A stretch of DNA of 64,000 nucleotides, from assembly GCA_028023455.1 (NCBI GenBank), contig JAQFVV010006256.1, positions 1,860,001-1,924,000 on the forward strand, written 5' to 3'. Both the position numbers and the translations under genes were made by a program. Below the pieces are notes generated by a model. That model saw only the letters and a list, made by a program, of their open reading frames with translations, did not search any database and was not told the DNA's origin. Origin of the DNA: Epiperipatus broadwayi (Eukaryota > Onychophora > Udeonychophora > Euonychophora > Peripatidae). Within the stretch, counting starts at the first letter, position 1; each line of letters begins with the position of its first letter. Positions 35,401 to 47,200 of this stretch are shown here, in pieces.

Positions 35401-38094
35401 ACGAAGGTTTGTAAAGTAATCTACTACATTAAAATATTTTGGTGGTTTCTTGCCTCTTACTTGGGCATACAACGAACACACACCAAATACAATCCTCTCC
35501 TGGGATTTAAACGAATGAAGCATACTAAATGCTAGATAAATTCTTGATCGTCCTATCTATGAGAATCGATCACTTGGGCTATAAACATACCCGAACATTA
35601 TATTTAAAATCTTCCTCTCATGGAAAACAAAGCTTTTGGGGAGATCATTTTTCATCCCACAAAATAAATACATTATAATTAATACCTATGTGAATATTAA
35701 GCATATACCAATGCTATATCTGGGCAGGATAAGTAAATACACTGATTATAATAAACTTATGTTACCGGGTATACTTTGATCAACATCTGAAATCAATGGA
35801 CATCATAGAATAAAAGTATAATAATTTTAGTTTTAATAAAGGAACATTCAAAATAGTTGGTAGCATACTATCTTAAACTAAATAAAGTGGATGTGTTATT
35901 TAAGAATAATTAGGAATAAATTCCTCAATTAATACAGTATAAATTCGTTTCAAAACTTTAACAAGAAATATTTTGTTATAGCATTTTTTTTTTTTTTTAG
36001 TTACTTCTGATAATTTTCAATATTTATTTTACCCCTTAATTATCTAAATATTTTTCTTTTACGTATCTAACATACAAAATTTCTACCTACAATTGTATGT
36101 ACTAATTAAAACATATTTTATAGATTTTTTTTCTTTCGTATTAAATATCAACTTAACCTATAATAATTATATTAAAACATACCTTTGTCATTACAAGGCT
36201 ATTAAATATCACTTGACCATACAGCCTTTAACCTATGTGATATAACAAAAATACATATCATTTATAACTTAGTTTTACACAATCATTAATTAACAAGTGC
36301 ATACTCTCTCATTAGAAAATATTTTTCTATTGAGCAATTGGTCCAGGTGAAGAGCTTTATCCAGTCGTATTTCATGAAGCAAGTTTAAAAACAATAAACG
36401 CATGGTATTATTTCCTTTAAATAAAAGTTTTCTCTTATTTTGTGCATTTAATAAATTAGGTAAAGAAAAATATAGCAGAATTGAAGATTAATTCTTACTT
36501 GAATTAAACTGCTACAATTTTGGGATCCATAGAAAAAAAAATAGACTTCTAATATAGACGAATATTTGACTATAGACGATAAACATACACAATATTTTTT
36601 TTTTATTGACGATACGTATACTTATTGGCTAGCTTACTTATGGACGAAAATGCGCAATTTTCCGAGAGATTATTATGATAATAACTGCAGTCAATTTACG
36701 TGTACATGAAGTTTTAATAATTCCAACTGATGTATAATATAATATATCATTTATTTTTATCATTAAGTCACTAAGATATTTGGTTTTGTTCATACTTTAG
36801 GAATTATAAATTTTTTTAACGGTAACTTCTCCGTAAGAATGCCCCTATATAACTTTTCCTATATTTACTCTGAGAAAGTTTATATTTTTTTTTATATATT
36901 TTTTGTTTAAAAATATACAGGTGCATAATTTAATCTTATTTATCATTATTATTATTTCCAGACAATTCTTGGTGAATAAAACATATTTTAACGTATGTAA
37001 CTACATTACTTGTAAAGGCAGACAATATTGAGAAAGAGCGCAAAAATGTTTCTAGTTGATTTTCCTTGGTTTCAAAATATTTCTGTCAATTATTATTATT
37101 TTTTTTTTCTATACCAAGAAAATATCAATAAATGACATAAAGTTAATAAATAATTAATATTTTCTTGGAAATCACTTCTTTTCCTTAATTTAGATATAAT
37201 ATAATTTTTCGTGACTCTTTTAGTTACATCTGTCATTTTTGAACTTTAGCGCGAGACAATAAACTTTTAAGTATAAAAGGTCTTTAAATAGGTAGATGGC
37301 AAAGAAAATCAGGATATCTTATCAAAAAAATTTAGCCACACATTATATTATTAAAATTTTACTTTGATTACATTTATTTCTGCAAAATAAAATGAAAAAA
37401 TTGAGTTACCAAATTTCAGCACTGTTCCTTCCTTGAAAACTAAAAGCAGACTATCTATTTTTTTTTTCAAAAAAATGATCTTGATTATGAAATTGGTTGT
37501 TTCGTTTTGTTGTTGTTTTTTTTTTTATTTTTTTACTTTAGCGACCTCTTCCAGAAAAATAATCATTTGATTATAACATAAACAAAAGAAAGGAAAAACT
37601 TATTACAATCATATAGTTTTCAGTATTATCTACCTGGATTACAAAGTAATTTGACAATATAAAAAATAATAATAAATACATTAAATTAACAATCAGTGAT
37701 GTATAATTCTTTAAACATTATATTTTTTTTTCTTTTTTTTTTCTTTTTTTTTTTTACAAAAGGAAATTACCAGAAGTTATTGTGCTTTATGATAAGACAC
37801 TCATCCACTCTCCCCTCTACCCATCAAAAATCAATTACTGTTTAGCTTTTATACCATATTAATTTGTTCTAATTATTAATATCTCAATTAAATTATTCAT
37901 GTTCTCTCTTTAAAAATGACATTGAGTTATTAAATCTATTAGTTATTCACCCAAAACATGCCAAAGTGAGTGAATAGCATACTTTATTAATCAATTATTA
38001 CTATTGTTATTTTATCTTTTTATTTCTTTAAAGAATAGCATTGTTTTCCTGCAGAAATAATGCCAAGTAAACCAAGTGTCAATAACACTAGGTT

Positions 38095-38098
<4 letters not shown>
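29405..38098. other. Long AT-rich region, nothing recognised
   Basis: About 8.7 kb without a supported gene, RNA gene or element. It contains many T-runs (for example 34201, 34381, 34876, 35988, 37505, 37728) and scattered short ORFs (31761-31973, 33332-33595 and 33989-34171, all minus) with no recognisable motifs. The 35.2-35.7 kb part is more complex and less AT-rich, and could be regulatory or UTR sequence of a gene outside the window, but nothing in it proves that. Confidence 0.45.

Positions 38099-38177
<79 letters not shown>
38099..38177. repeat. (AT)n microsatellite, left flank of PLE-2
   Basis: About 79 bp of uninterrupted AT dinucleotides ending exactly where PLE-2-related sequence begins. 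Confidence 0.95.
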
Positions 38178-38180
<3 letters not shown>

Positions 38181-38273
38181 ATTACAAGCATAAAACTAAA
38201 CTAATCAATAGATAATTAAAATCACCTCAATCCCAAAACTCAATCAGACTAGCCAAAAAATAAAATTAAAAAC

Positions 38274-38318
38274 ACAACCAATGGTTTCACTGCTACAAGC
38301 AGACTTCTTAAGTGTAAA
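38274..38318 (-). ncRNA. Hammerhead-like motif in the left PLE-2 terminus
   Basis: On the minus strand ACAC (stem I), degenerate core TTAAGAA, stem II TCTGC/GCAG, core GAAA, stem III ACC/GGT with loop ATT, U as H17, then GTGT pairing with ACAC. Stems I and III are perfect; the CUGANGA core is altered. Confidence 0.45.
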
Positions 38319-38800
38319 GAACTTCAAAACAACATCAATTTGTTAAGTTAAATTTTTTAGATCTTTTGATGATTAGAAATGTAAAGACTAATTGTTTAGT
38401 ATGTAGTCATTATGTAAAAAGTAAAGATTTAAGGTCTATAGTTAAACCTGTTAGCTATTAGTCTGTATCTCATAAAGTAGCTGCTATAAGAAATTATTGT
38501 TATAGAAATAAATAATTAAATAATTCTAGTGGGGTAGCTTTGCTTCAGAAAGGTCAATTTTATAAAGATTATTTGAATGTTGGCTAATCTGATAAATTTG
38601 TTAAAAGTATTTCATTTAATAATAATATTTGTAAGGATGTAAAGGATAAAGAAAAATATGATTTTATTTCTTTGCCATTTAAATTGCCTTCTTATAAAAT
38701 TGTATGTAAAAACAGTAATTTGTTTGTAAATAAGAAAATTGATTCGAAAATGGGTATTACTTTGAATAATTTATTAAATAATATAAAGTAAATTTTTGAT

Positions 38801-39110
38801 ATGAAGACTATTACTGCTGTAATGTATTTTATCTCTTGTTTTTGTAAGAAGATTTATATAGGTCAGAGTAGTTTGAGCTTAAATGAAAGAATAAAGGTAC
38901 ATAAAAGTAGGGTTAGAAATAAATATCCTAGTTCTGCTTTGTATGTCCGTAAAAAAGATACAGGTCACACTATTAATTTTGATGAAGCTAAGGTTGTCAT
39001 CTTTGAGAGCAATAAAATAAAAAAATTAAAGAATCTTTATTATTGAAAATTTATTATTCTGAAGCAATTAACTTATTTAAAAGTTCTTTTAATATTAAAG
39101 GTGGATGAGA
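38801..39110 (+). pseudogene. PLE-2 GIY-YIG endonuclease, frameshifted
   Basis: The 81-residue frame 38801-39046 carries MYFISCFCKKIYIGQ: Y9, the C13/C15 pair and YIG at 19-21. R30 and H34 follow in NERIKVH, then SSALY, then GHTINFDEAKVV, where the His of the nuclease and the HxINFDEAKV block typical of one PLE group are clear. The frame then ends (KIKKLKNLYY-stop). In the next frame the protein continues KESLLLKIYYSEAINLF, which supplies the missing catalytic Glu, so a single frameshift near 39030 broke the enzyme. The role was to nick target DNA for insertion. Confidence 0.82.
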
Positions 39111-39168
39111 AGTAAATGGAATTGTGAGTAATGTTTAATATAAATATGGTATTGTTTTGTAGTTCTTT

Positions 39169-39212
39169 ACACTTGAGAAGTCTGCTTGTAGCAGTGAAAC
39201 CATTGATTTTGT
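39169..39212 (+). ncRNA. Hammerhead-like motif in the right PLE-2 terminus
   Basis: Same layout as the left copy: core TTGAGAA (one base short of CUGANGA), stem II TCTGC/GCAG with loop TTGTA, core GAAA, stem III ACC with imperfect partner GAT. Located just after the coding region. Confidence 0.45.
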
Positions 39213-39264
39213 TTTTAATTTTATTTTTTGGTTAGTCTAGTTGAGTTTGGGATTTGGGGCAATT

Positions 39265-39271
<7 letters not shown>

Positions 39272-39358
<87 letters not shown>
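39272..39358. repeat. (AT)n microsatellite, right flank of PLE-2
   Basis: About 87 bp of AT dinucleotides with one GT interruption near 39312. Confidence 0.95.
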
Positions 39359-39359
<1 letters not shown>

Positions 39360-40110
39360 CTCAAAACAATATTTATAAATATAAAGCAATAGATATCCTG
39401 TAGTTAACAATTTTGTAATTCATAAAGTTAGCCAATAATTTTATTTTTGTATATTAAGATAAATTATTGTTGCAAAAAATATCTTTAAAAATAGATTTAA
39501 ATTACTATATTTATAAACATTTTATAATTTAATAAAAAATATTTTTTGTAAGACTTACAATCTTGTTTAAATAAAAAGATTAGTCATGTACAATAAAATC
39601 CTTAGATCTACTTTTAATAGTCCTGATGTTTAGATTCCTTTCAAAATTCTACCATTTCTGGAGATATTTTGAATAATTTATCCAATAGTATACAGTATAA
39701 GTATTTTCTAATTTTTTTCAAATGAGACTGCTAATTCATAAATAGCCGGAAAAGTAAAACAGTAGTTCACTGAAGAAACAAAGTTTCTTCAGATTTTTCA
39801 AAAAAATAAATAAAAAAAAAAAAAAAAATTACATAATAGGTTAGTCACATGCTCAATAATGAATAAAAATAAAAATTAGGAGTTTTTAATTCATCATATA
39901 TACATGTATCAATTCTTCATATCCATTATTTGCTTTTTCTACTCTCATAGAAATACACAATACTTTTTATGGAGCCATAATTTTTGAAATATTTTTTTTT
40001 GCATCTATAATTGCCAGAGCATAATCTTGACACAATATTTTTTTGATACGTATAGTTTTTTTTTTTAAAAAAAATTAAAGTGATATTTTTATAATTAGTA
40101 AAAAATAATC
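39359..40110. other. AT-rich spacer, nothing recognised
   Basis: Poly-A run near 39818; no supported feature. Confidence 0.5.
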
Positions 40111-40211
40111 AAATGGTTTGCTGCATGGCTGTCCATATAAAATTCAAACATTGGAAGTGATAGAGTTGACCTTGAGTTTAAGTCCACCATTCTGTCACTG
40201 TACTAAATCAC
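40111..40211 (-). mobile_element. SINE-B-like remnant, copy 4
   Basis: On the minus strand TTTAGTACAGTGACAG (A-box region, matching copy 3) and AAGGTCAACTCTATC (B-box region) have the right spacing. The tail is degenerate (GCAGCAAACCATTT in place of GCAATAAAGC). Confidence 0.4.
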
Positions 40212-42000
40212 ATTCTTATTATTAAAAAATATTAGCACTAAAAATCATATCATCTCTCTCTCCTAATTTTTATAATTGAGAGATCCTATCACTCTTTTTT
40301 TGGGTTTTTAATTTTGTTTCATAAACAAATAATACATTTGTTTGTAATTTTTATAATAAATTAATAATTATATAAAATAATTTATTAAGAATAATTAATG
40401 ATTATATGTAATTAATATTAACTCCAATTTTTTTAAATATAGACAATTATTGAAATATTAAAATTTAACATATATAAAATATATTTTTATAACTTGATTA
40501 CATTATATGTCATTGGATTGTTCTCATCTCTTCTTGATTTGTAAAAATATTTTAAATACTTTTCTGCATGATTATTAACAAATGTACACTTCAATATACT
40601 ATGATAATAAGAAACTTTACAAAAAAAAGTGAAAGGGAGAAATAAATAATTTTATTTATTTATTTTATGCTAAAAGTTTGTATTTTAAGTTCAAGCTTAT
40701 TAATAGGTTAAATAAAAATGTAATTATTAAACTTAATAAATAGTTTGATATTGTTTTAAAATAGCCATTGTCTTTTCTTAAAAATAAATCTAAGATCATA
40801 TCAAATTTTTACTGCAAATAATTAACAAAAATAAATTAATTGTAAAAATAATTTAAAAAGTCAAATGATTACTTGCTCAGAAAGTCATGACATTTAAGCA
40901 CAGAAGTGACACATTAAGTTTTGTTCTGGATCTTTTATCTCTTAAATTCATCACTCTGCAATTCTGCTTAACTGCAGAAGGTGTAGAAATAATACTTCAA
41001 ATATAATATTTCAGATAATACAAATTTAAAAAAAAACATTTATTCTGCAAATATTGTAGATATTGATTATTCAAACATGGATTAATCAAATCAATACATA
41101 CACACTTATTGATAAATAAAGCTTCAGTCATTCGTTATAGAGATTAACGTAATCTGGGGTGGATGTATATATCATTGTTTGAAGATGTTTGGATATCAGT
41201 ATATAATATATTTGCAGAACAAGTGTGTGGTACCATATTTGAAATAATTATATAAAATGTCTGTTATCTAAAATATATTTTCAAAATATGTTTAAAGTAT
41301 AAAAATATTGCATGTATTGCAATTAATAGTTTGTGTTAATATAAATTTACTTTGTTAATAAATGAGTGACATATATATTTTATATATAATATTACTCAAC
41401 ATTGAATGAAATGAAAAGAATAGGAGATTAAAACAGCCTATTTTTTACATGAAATAAATATACACATAATGTAAGAACTATTTAAAATTATTTGTAAATT
41501 TAAAAAAAATATAGTTTTTTTATAAGTTGTGTATCTTTTATAAGATTGCAAAAAGAGTTTGCTATTAAATGAAAAAAAAAACCCCATTGATTTATGGTTA
41601 AGGTCTTCAAAAAACTAAGCAGACAAATTACTAATGTCCACTCCATGCATTCTTATTTTTTTAGCTACAATTTTATATAATTATTCTTTTGTTAGACAAT
41701 AATAGATGCACTGTCTACCAGCATTCATCAGCAAGAATGATAACTTTGCTTTTACCTTATATAATAGATTAGTTATATTTTTTGAAAACAGAATGAATGT
41801 GGGTAAACATGTGTAAATTATTAATTTCTTTACATTTACAATCATTACAAATAAAATCAAAATTATGTCTCTCATTCAATCAGGCTGTAAATTCATCATC
41901 CAAAGCAGCAGTTTTCAAACAAAAATAGAGATTTTAAAGACCCCTTGTTTATAGAAATAGCCATCAAACACCACATGATCATCATTATTTGTGCTAGGTG
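40212..42000. other. AT-rich spacer, nothing recognised
   Basis: One short minus-strand ORF (41681-41875) with no motif. No repeat match. Confidence 0.5.
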
Positions 42001-42004
42001 CAGT

Positions 42005-42175
42005 GCTTTCAAATCCAAGATTCCTCATTGATGAAAGCCACAAACTAGAAAACAGTCTTGGGTATATTGAATGAGTAGTCACTAGATAGGAATTTTATGC
42101 ACTAATATTCCTGCATTCATTGATTACTTTGACTTACACTGAGTGGCACTACTGTATGAAGAGTTTTGCCTCTGT
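42005..42175 (+). repeat. Second hammerhead-like repeat family, copy B
   Basis: Counterpart of 29236-29403. The hammerhead-like part (42011-42070) has core TTGATGA (C3 to U), a weakened stem II (AG/CT), core GAAA and AACAGTC in place of ACTAGTC. It is more decayed than copy A. Confidence 0.6.
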
Positions 42176-42426
42176 GATTTATAGAAGTAGATTGCCATTT
42201 GATGATAACTTTTATTTATTTGCCTATATTTGTAATCTAAAGAAGGATTGCAGAAATTAAAATGAGCTGTCTAATATTAAATGGAATATTCTCAGATTTT
42301 GTGTCAAAAATGTGAAAAAAGATTGAAAAGTAAAGATGCAGTTTATTATAAGGGCAGAAATATCAGAAGCACAAGTGGAATGGATTTTATTATAAATAAT
42401 TAAAGAGATACATTTTTTTAAAAATA

Positions 42427-42645
42427 TTAAGTGCTTTTATTGACTATTAACTAAAAAGAAAAGCATAATTGTTTGTTCAACAACAATTGGGGTTTTTAGA
42501 TTTAACTTGAAATAAAAGCCTAGGGAGTTCAGAAATTAATTGTCAATTCCTTGTTATAAAAAGTAGGAGACATAATTAATTTGTGTCCCTACTGCTTTTA
42601 TTTCAAGTTAAATCTAAAAACCCCAATTGTGGTTAGTTATTTTGA
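42427..42645. mobile_element. Foldback element related to 2740-3125
   Basis: CAATTGGGGTTTTTAGATTT on the left (about 42484) is matched inverted by AAATCTAAAAACCCCAATTG on the right (about 42609-42628). Both arms share AACTTGAAATAAAAGC and its complement. The left end carries AGTGCTTTTATTG (the shared 13-mer with one change); the right end lacks it. No ORF. Confidence 0.65.
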
Positions 42646-42649
42646 ATAG

Positions 42650-43240
42650 GTTAGCATGTCTGCCAATGATTTTTTTGAAATTTTAGTTGTTTTTTTTCAT
42701 TTTGAAAGTGCACAAAAACCAAATGAACTACACATATGCGAATACTATCATTGTCTGTAGTTTCATTTACTTTTTCAAATGCTGTATGTAATGTTAAAAT
42801 ATTAAAATTGGATAAAAATTAGATTATTTATTAATTTTTTTTATTAATAAGTCCTTTAATTTTCTTTTAGCTCAAATTATTAGATTCTATGGAGAAAATA
42901 AAGATGTAAATATGGTATGGGAAAAACATAAGTAAAAAATGAATTCAATATGCCTCGAAGATTATGCAATTTCAAGCCTTCATCAAAAAAAATGTAATAT
43001 CATATATCATATGTAAGTATTCAAATTTAGATTTTTTTTATTATTTGATTATTATTGTTTTAGATTTTTTTTATTATGTGATAAATGTAATGAATATAAT
43101 TTATTAGTTTGTTTGTGTTTGTACTAGAGTGTCTGTGTAGCATCTAAATTGTACTTATATTCAAGTATAACAAAAGTAATGATTTTGATTACATCTATAA
43201 AATTAGGCTATTATAGAGCAGTGTAATGTTAAATTTTAAA
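42650..43240. other. AT-rich spacer, nothing recognised
   Basis: No supported feature. Confidence 0.45.
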
Positions 43241-43700
43241 GTTGATTATAAGATGCACAGAAAGGTTGCAGTTGATGAAGCAGACACAAAATTTACTGAG
43301 CATAGTTCCATGTGACAATATAAACTTATAAAACCAATAAAGAGAGATTTCAAATGATGGATGTGTGTTTGATAGCCACAATAGTTATGTATTCCACATG
43401 GAATTGTATGAAGGCAAAGAATCAAATCCAGATTTTTGTGTATGCCTTGGTGTTCATGCTGTGGAGTCATTAGCTTCTTGTATCACTTTATTTTCAAGTC
43501 TACAACTAGAAAATGAGATATATGCAAATAAATAATATCTTTGTGGATCAATAAATGTATAGATAGCATCATTGGTGTGCACAAAAAATATAAAATGAAG
43601 ACAGGAGACCCATTTTATCATTGATAAAGACCTTCAGTTTCTAGTCTGGATAGAAAAGAAGCCAATTTTTATGATTACAACTGCATATTCATCTTTTGGA
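43241..43700 (+). pseudogene. piggyBac-type transposase remnant
   Basis: Three frames joined by shifts read YKMHRKVAVDEADTKFTEHS, QYKLIKPIKRDF, then FDSHNSYVFHMELYEGKE, LGVHAVESLASCI, YANK-stop-YLCGSINV, and finally KYKMKTGDPF. This is the order of the piggyBac DDE domain: the first catalytic Asp in VDEA, the Y..KPIKRGFK block, the 'DS.NGY...ELYEGK' strand, 'LG..VV..L', the 'Y.CGTI' strand and 'KMKRGD'. Stops at about 43316 and 43540 and two frameshifts kill it. The second catalytic Asp (usually in DN.FTS) is not clear. Intact relatives cut and paste at TTAA. No terminal inverted repeats were found nearby. The opposite-strand ORF at 43246-43470 is a shadow. Confidence 0.75.
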
Positions 43701-44149
43701 TATGATTTGTTTTGCATCTTTTATTAGGAAGAATCCTTTTTCTTATAGATACCTTGAGATTTTTTAACTTCTTAGTACAAGAAAATAGATAAATTCATAT
43801 GTTTCTCTTTTTGTTACTTCTGAAGCTATGGATTAGATTAAATAAGAAGTTTTATATATGATTTGAATGAGAATTTTATTAGGAATACAATGAATTTATC
43901 AATGAAAATGTAATTTTAAACTTAGTTAACAATAAATTAGAAATTATGAATAAATAATAAATTAATATTTTTTTTGGATATTGAAATTCTTTTTTTTCTT
44001 TTTTAATGGGAATCATTACTTTTCTTAGTCTTATTTTTTTAAGTTTTCTATGTTCTGTCAATATATTTTGCTCTAACATTATTGAAACTGAAGTTATTTT
44101 AAAAATTGGTATCAAGTCAATTTTTTTTAAAATTCAGTGTGGCACAAAA
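43701..44149. other. AT-rich spacer, nothing recognised
   Basis: May include further piggyBac C-terminal decay up to about 43750; beyond that no supported feature. Short ORFs on both strands are low complexity. Confidence 0.4.
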
Positions 44150-44990
44150 CTTTTCAAAATAGTAATACAAACAACTTTTTTTATTTTTAGTGCATGATCA
44201 ATAAAAGTATTTAATATAAAAAAGTTTTATATTTCTATTATTTTTAAGTTTTTAATATTGGCACAATAAATGAAAATGTAAAACTATATTGTACTTTAAA
44301 TTGACTGGACATTTAATATATATATATATATATACTATAAGTTAAAATGTATACTTCTTATGTATCTATCCTCTTTAGTATGTGTACATAATAATATGTG
44401 TATATAAATAATTAAAAATATGAAATATTTTTTTAAATAAAAAGCGTTTAACATTTTTATTTTTAAAAAAAATGCTTACCAAAACTATATTGTAAATGAA
44501 CTTCTTAATGCATATAATTTTACTTTAAATCAATTTCACACATATAGTGTATATATATTATTACATATTTCTGCAATATATGAATATGTATACTCTTTAT
44601 GTATATATCATATTTAATATGTGTATATAAAAATATATGTATAAGAAATCACTACATAACTTTTCTATATTATATTTTCTATATTATAAACAACTTTCTT
44701 ATTACTTAAACTGTAACAAATAAAATGAATAGTAAGCATTATTTAAAATATTCCCCTCACTTTTTCTATCTAAGAAACTAATTCACCATTCATAGATAGA
44801 TATTTTAAAAACAAATGTACAAAATTTCACCAAATTAAATAGAAATGGAATATATTAAATATCAATTTTAAATTTTAAAAAAAGTTATTAAATTAAAATA
44901 AAAATAACTCTATACCACCCTATAGTGTCTTAACAATTAATAAAACAAGCAAATTGATTTTTCAACTTTGATAAAAGCATTTACAAAAAA
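44150..44990 (-). repeat. Dispersed repeat X, copy 2 (inverted)
   Basis: On the minus strand this is colinear with 2084-2815. It runs from AAATGCTTTTATC (44973) through the GGTGGTAT and AGTGAGGGGAA blocks and the TGTTACAGTTTAAGTAATA block to AATACTTTTATTG near 44199. It directly abuts the truncated 5' edge of the RTE-like LINE at 44994, suggesting X inserted into or beside that LINE. Confidence 0.6.
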
Positions 44991-44993
44991 ATC

Positions 44994-47200
44994 GGCATTG
45001 TAAAATTTGATGATATATCAGACAAAATAGCAACATTAGTTATGCAACTTAATAAAAGATAAAAAATGCAGATAATTCAAGTTTATTCTCTTTTTTGATT
45101 AGAAAAGATATTTATTTATATAAACAGAATGCTTTTAATTAGACAAGATAACATTTAAAAATTATTGTGAGTGATTTTAATGCTAGGCTTATAAAAGAAT
45201 TGAAAGGTAAACATATTGTGGTTTGATAATGTATACTGGAATAGAAATGAGAGAGGAATTGACTATTAAATTTGTTAAAAATAATCCACATATTATAATT
45301 ATTTTTAAAAGAATCCAAAATGGGAAAAAGCATGGAAGATCCAAATAAAACATCAGAATTGGATTATATTTTGATTAAATAAAAATATATATCTCAAAAC
45401 TATAATATATTTAAGTCATTCAACATATGAAATTATCATTGATTAGTAATTGTAAGATACATTAATGCAAAGCTAGACAGACAAAATCTAATTAATAAGA
45501 CAATATTAATAATTATTTTTAAACTTAAGAAATATTACAATGAATTTAGTCTGGAACTTACACAGTTGATAAAAAAAATTCATCTACCAGTAAATTTTTA
45601 ACCTAGTCAATGTAATATGTAAGAAAAAAAAATCGAAACAAAAAAATTTTTGTTTGTTTTAAAGAAACAAATATTTGGAATTTTGGAAAATGATAAGAAA
45701 GAGAATTATTGATGACATAAGAAAATATAACTATGAAACAATAAAAGAGATATAAAGAATTTAACAAAATATTTTAAAATTAAAATTGGTATTATTATTA
45801 AAGTGAGAGAGTACAGTGTGTGGAAACTGTTTACAAAGAATTATGTTATAACAAAGAATAAGAACACAGTATTCCCTACAATCACATTTTCTGTATTGCC
45901 ATGTTTTTTAAATGAACAAGGAAAATAATAGTTAAATTTAAAATTAAAAAAAAAACTCCAGAAAATGATGGAATTATTACAAATATATTAAAAATGCAGG
46001 CGAAAACATAGAAAAATTGTTGGAAAAGCTTTATGCTAAATGGCTAAATGATAAAGATGTAGACATTGATTGGAAGAATGCATTCATTATATAAAAATTA
46101 TAGATTGGTTAAATTTCTATCAATTTTATATAAGACTTTTATTAAGATCATTCCAACTTGTCAATAAAGGAATTTGAATTTTAGTTAATGGAAAAAAAGA
46201 TGAATTTAAAAGTAGTTTTAAGTTACATGTATACTTTAAGAATAATTATATAAAAGAACAGCCAATAAAGTGTGAAGTGTGATTATACTTTATATTTGTA
46301 GTTATGAAAAGGCATTTGATTCCTTAATTATTTATTTGGTGATTAAAATCTTGAAACATTAAGATATGATCAAGGAAATGATCAAATTCTGATGAATGTT
46401 TATCGAAAGGTTAAGCAGTAATTCCATTACATAGTATCATTAAAAAGAATAACATTGACAAGGGTGCATTTTAGGATAATTACATACCTCCAAAACTTTA
46501 TGCAATAGTCTTTCAGAAAGAGCTTTGTAAATTAAAATAGGGAATTATAGAATACAAATAAATCAAAAATTTTAAAATCATCTGTATTTTATGGATGATA
46601 TGATTTTTAAAAATAATGTTTCAGAGCTTCTGAAAGGGCTATGAGAGTTATTAGATGAAATTAAGAGTGAGATAATGTTCAATGGTCATTCACATAAACA
46701 AAAGATTGATAATAATAAATTAAAAATTGTCAATTACAAAATTTATATTTTTAATACCGTTGAAAAATATAATGAGTAAAATTAATCATAGAATTAAACT
46801 TGGATAAAGTGTATTTGATAGAAATAACTTAATATTAAACAGAAATATGTATATATGTTTGAAAATATAATTTTTTAATCATATGTTTTACTAGTTTTTG
46901 TAAATGCACCTATGACTTGAACATTTAACTGTAGACAATATAGAGACTTTCATTAGTCAATGAAATATGGAGAAATATGTGCTTCAAGTAACAAATAAAT
47001 TTAAAGAAATACATAGGTGATAAAACAAATAGATATGAGTGTCATCATTGTAATAATAAAAGGCTGAAATGAAACTGATATGGACTTGATGATAGAAGAA
47101 ATGACAGTAGATGAACAATTGTAGTTTTAAATTGAATCTTAAAAGAACCTAGATAGAAAACATGAATGAAAATGAATAGATAAGATAAATACATTTTTTA
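44994..47200 (+). pseudogene. RTE-like LINE: endonuclease plus reverse transcriptase, heavily decayed
   Basis: Read across many stops, the order of an APE-endonuclease/RT LINE is complete. Endonuclease: LVMQLNKR-stop-KMQIIQVYS (about 45030-45095), VSDFNAR (about 45170, the GDFNA motif with G to S), ERN..LL (45250), KTSELDYILIK (about 45347-45380, the DYIL motif). RT: PENDGIITNILK (45958), YEKAFDSLI (about 46300, motif A), YFMDDMIF (about 46587, motif C with both Asp kept), LLDEIKSE. C-terminus: MEKYVLQVTNKFKEIHR (46966) and RRNDSR-stop-TIVVLN-stop-ILKEPR (about 47090-47150). The frame changes and stops about every 10-30 codons. The 5' edge is cut by repeat X. In an intact element the endonuclease nicks the target and the RT copies the RNA there. 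Confidence 0.8.

Larger units (their letters stand above)
38178..39271 (+). mobile_element. Penelope-like element PLE-2 with inverted termini
   Basis: The right terminus (39150-39271) is repeated in inverted orientation at the left (38213-38336), with about 120-bp arms that are over 90% similar. The arms enclose about 810 bp holding a decayed linker (frames giving GQFYKDYLNVG, YDFISLPFKLPSYKIV) and a GIY-YIG endonuclease fragment. The reverse transcriptase is absent, so the copy is 5'-truncated and carries an inverted terminal copy, a known PLE insertion form. Both outer ends abut (AT)n arrays. Confidence 0.82.

Noticed and set aside
43246-43470. 74-aa minus-strand ORF rich in His and Cys
   Set aside because: It is the antisense of the piggyBac transposase remnant, whose plus-strand frames carry the family motifs.
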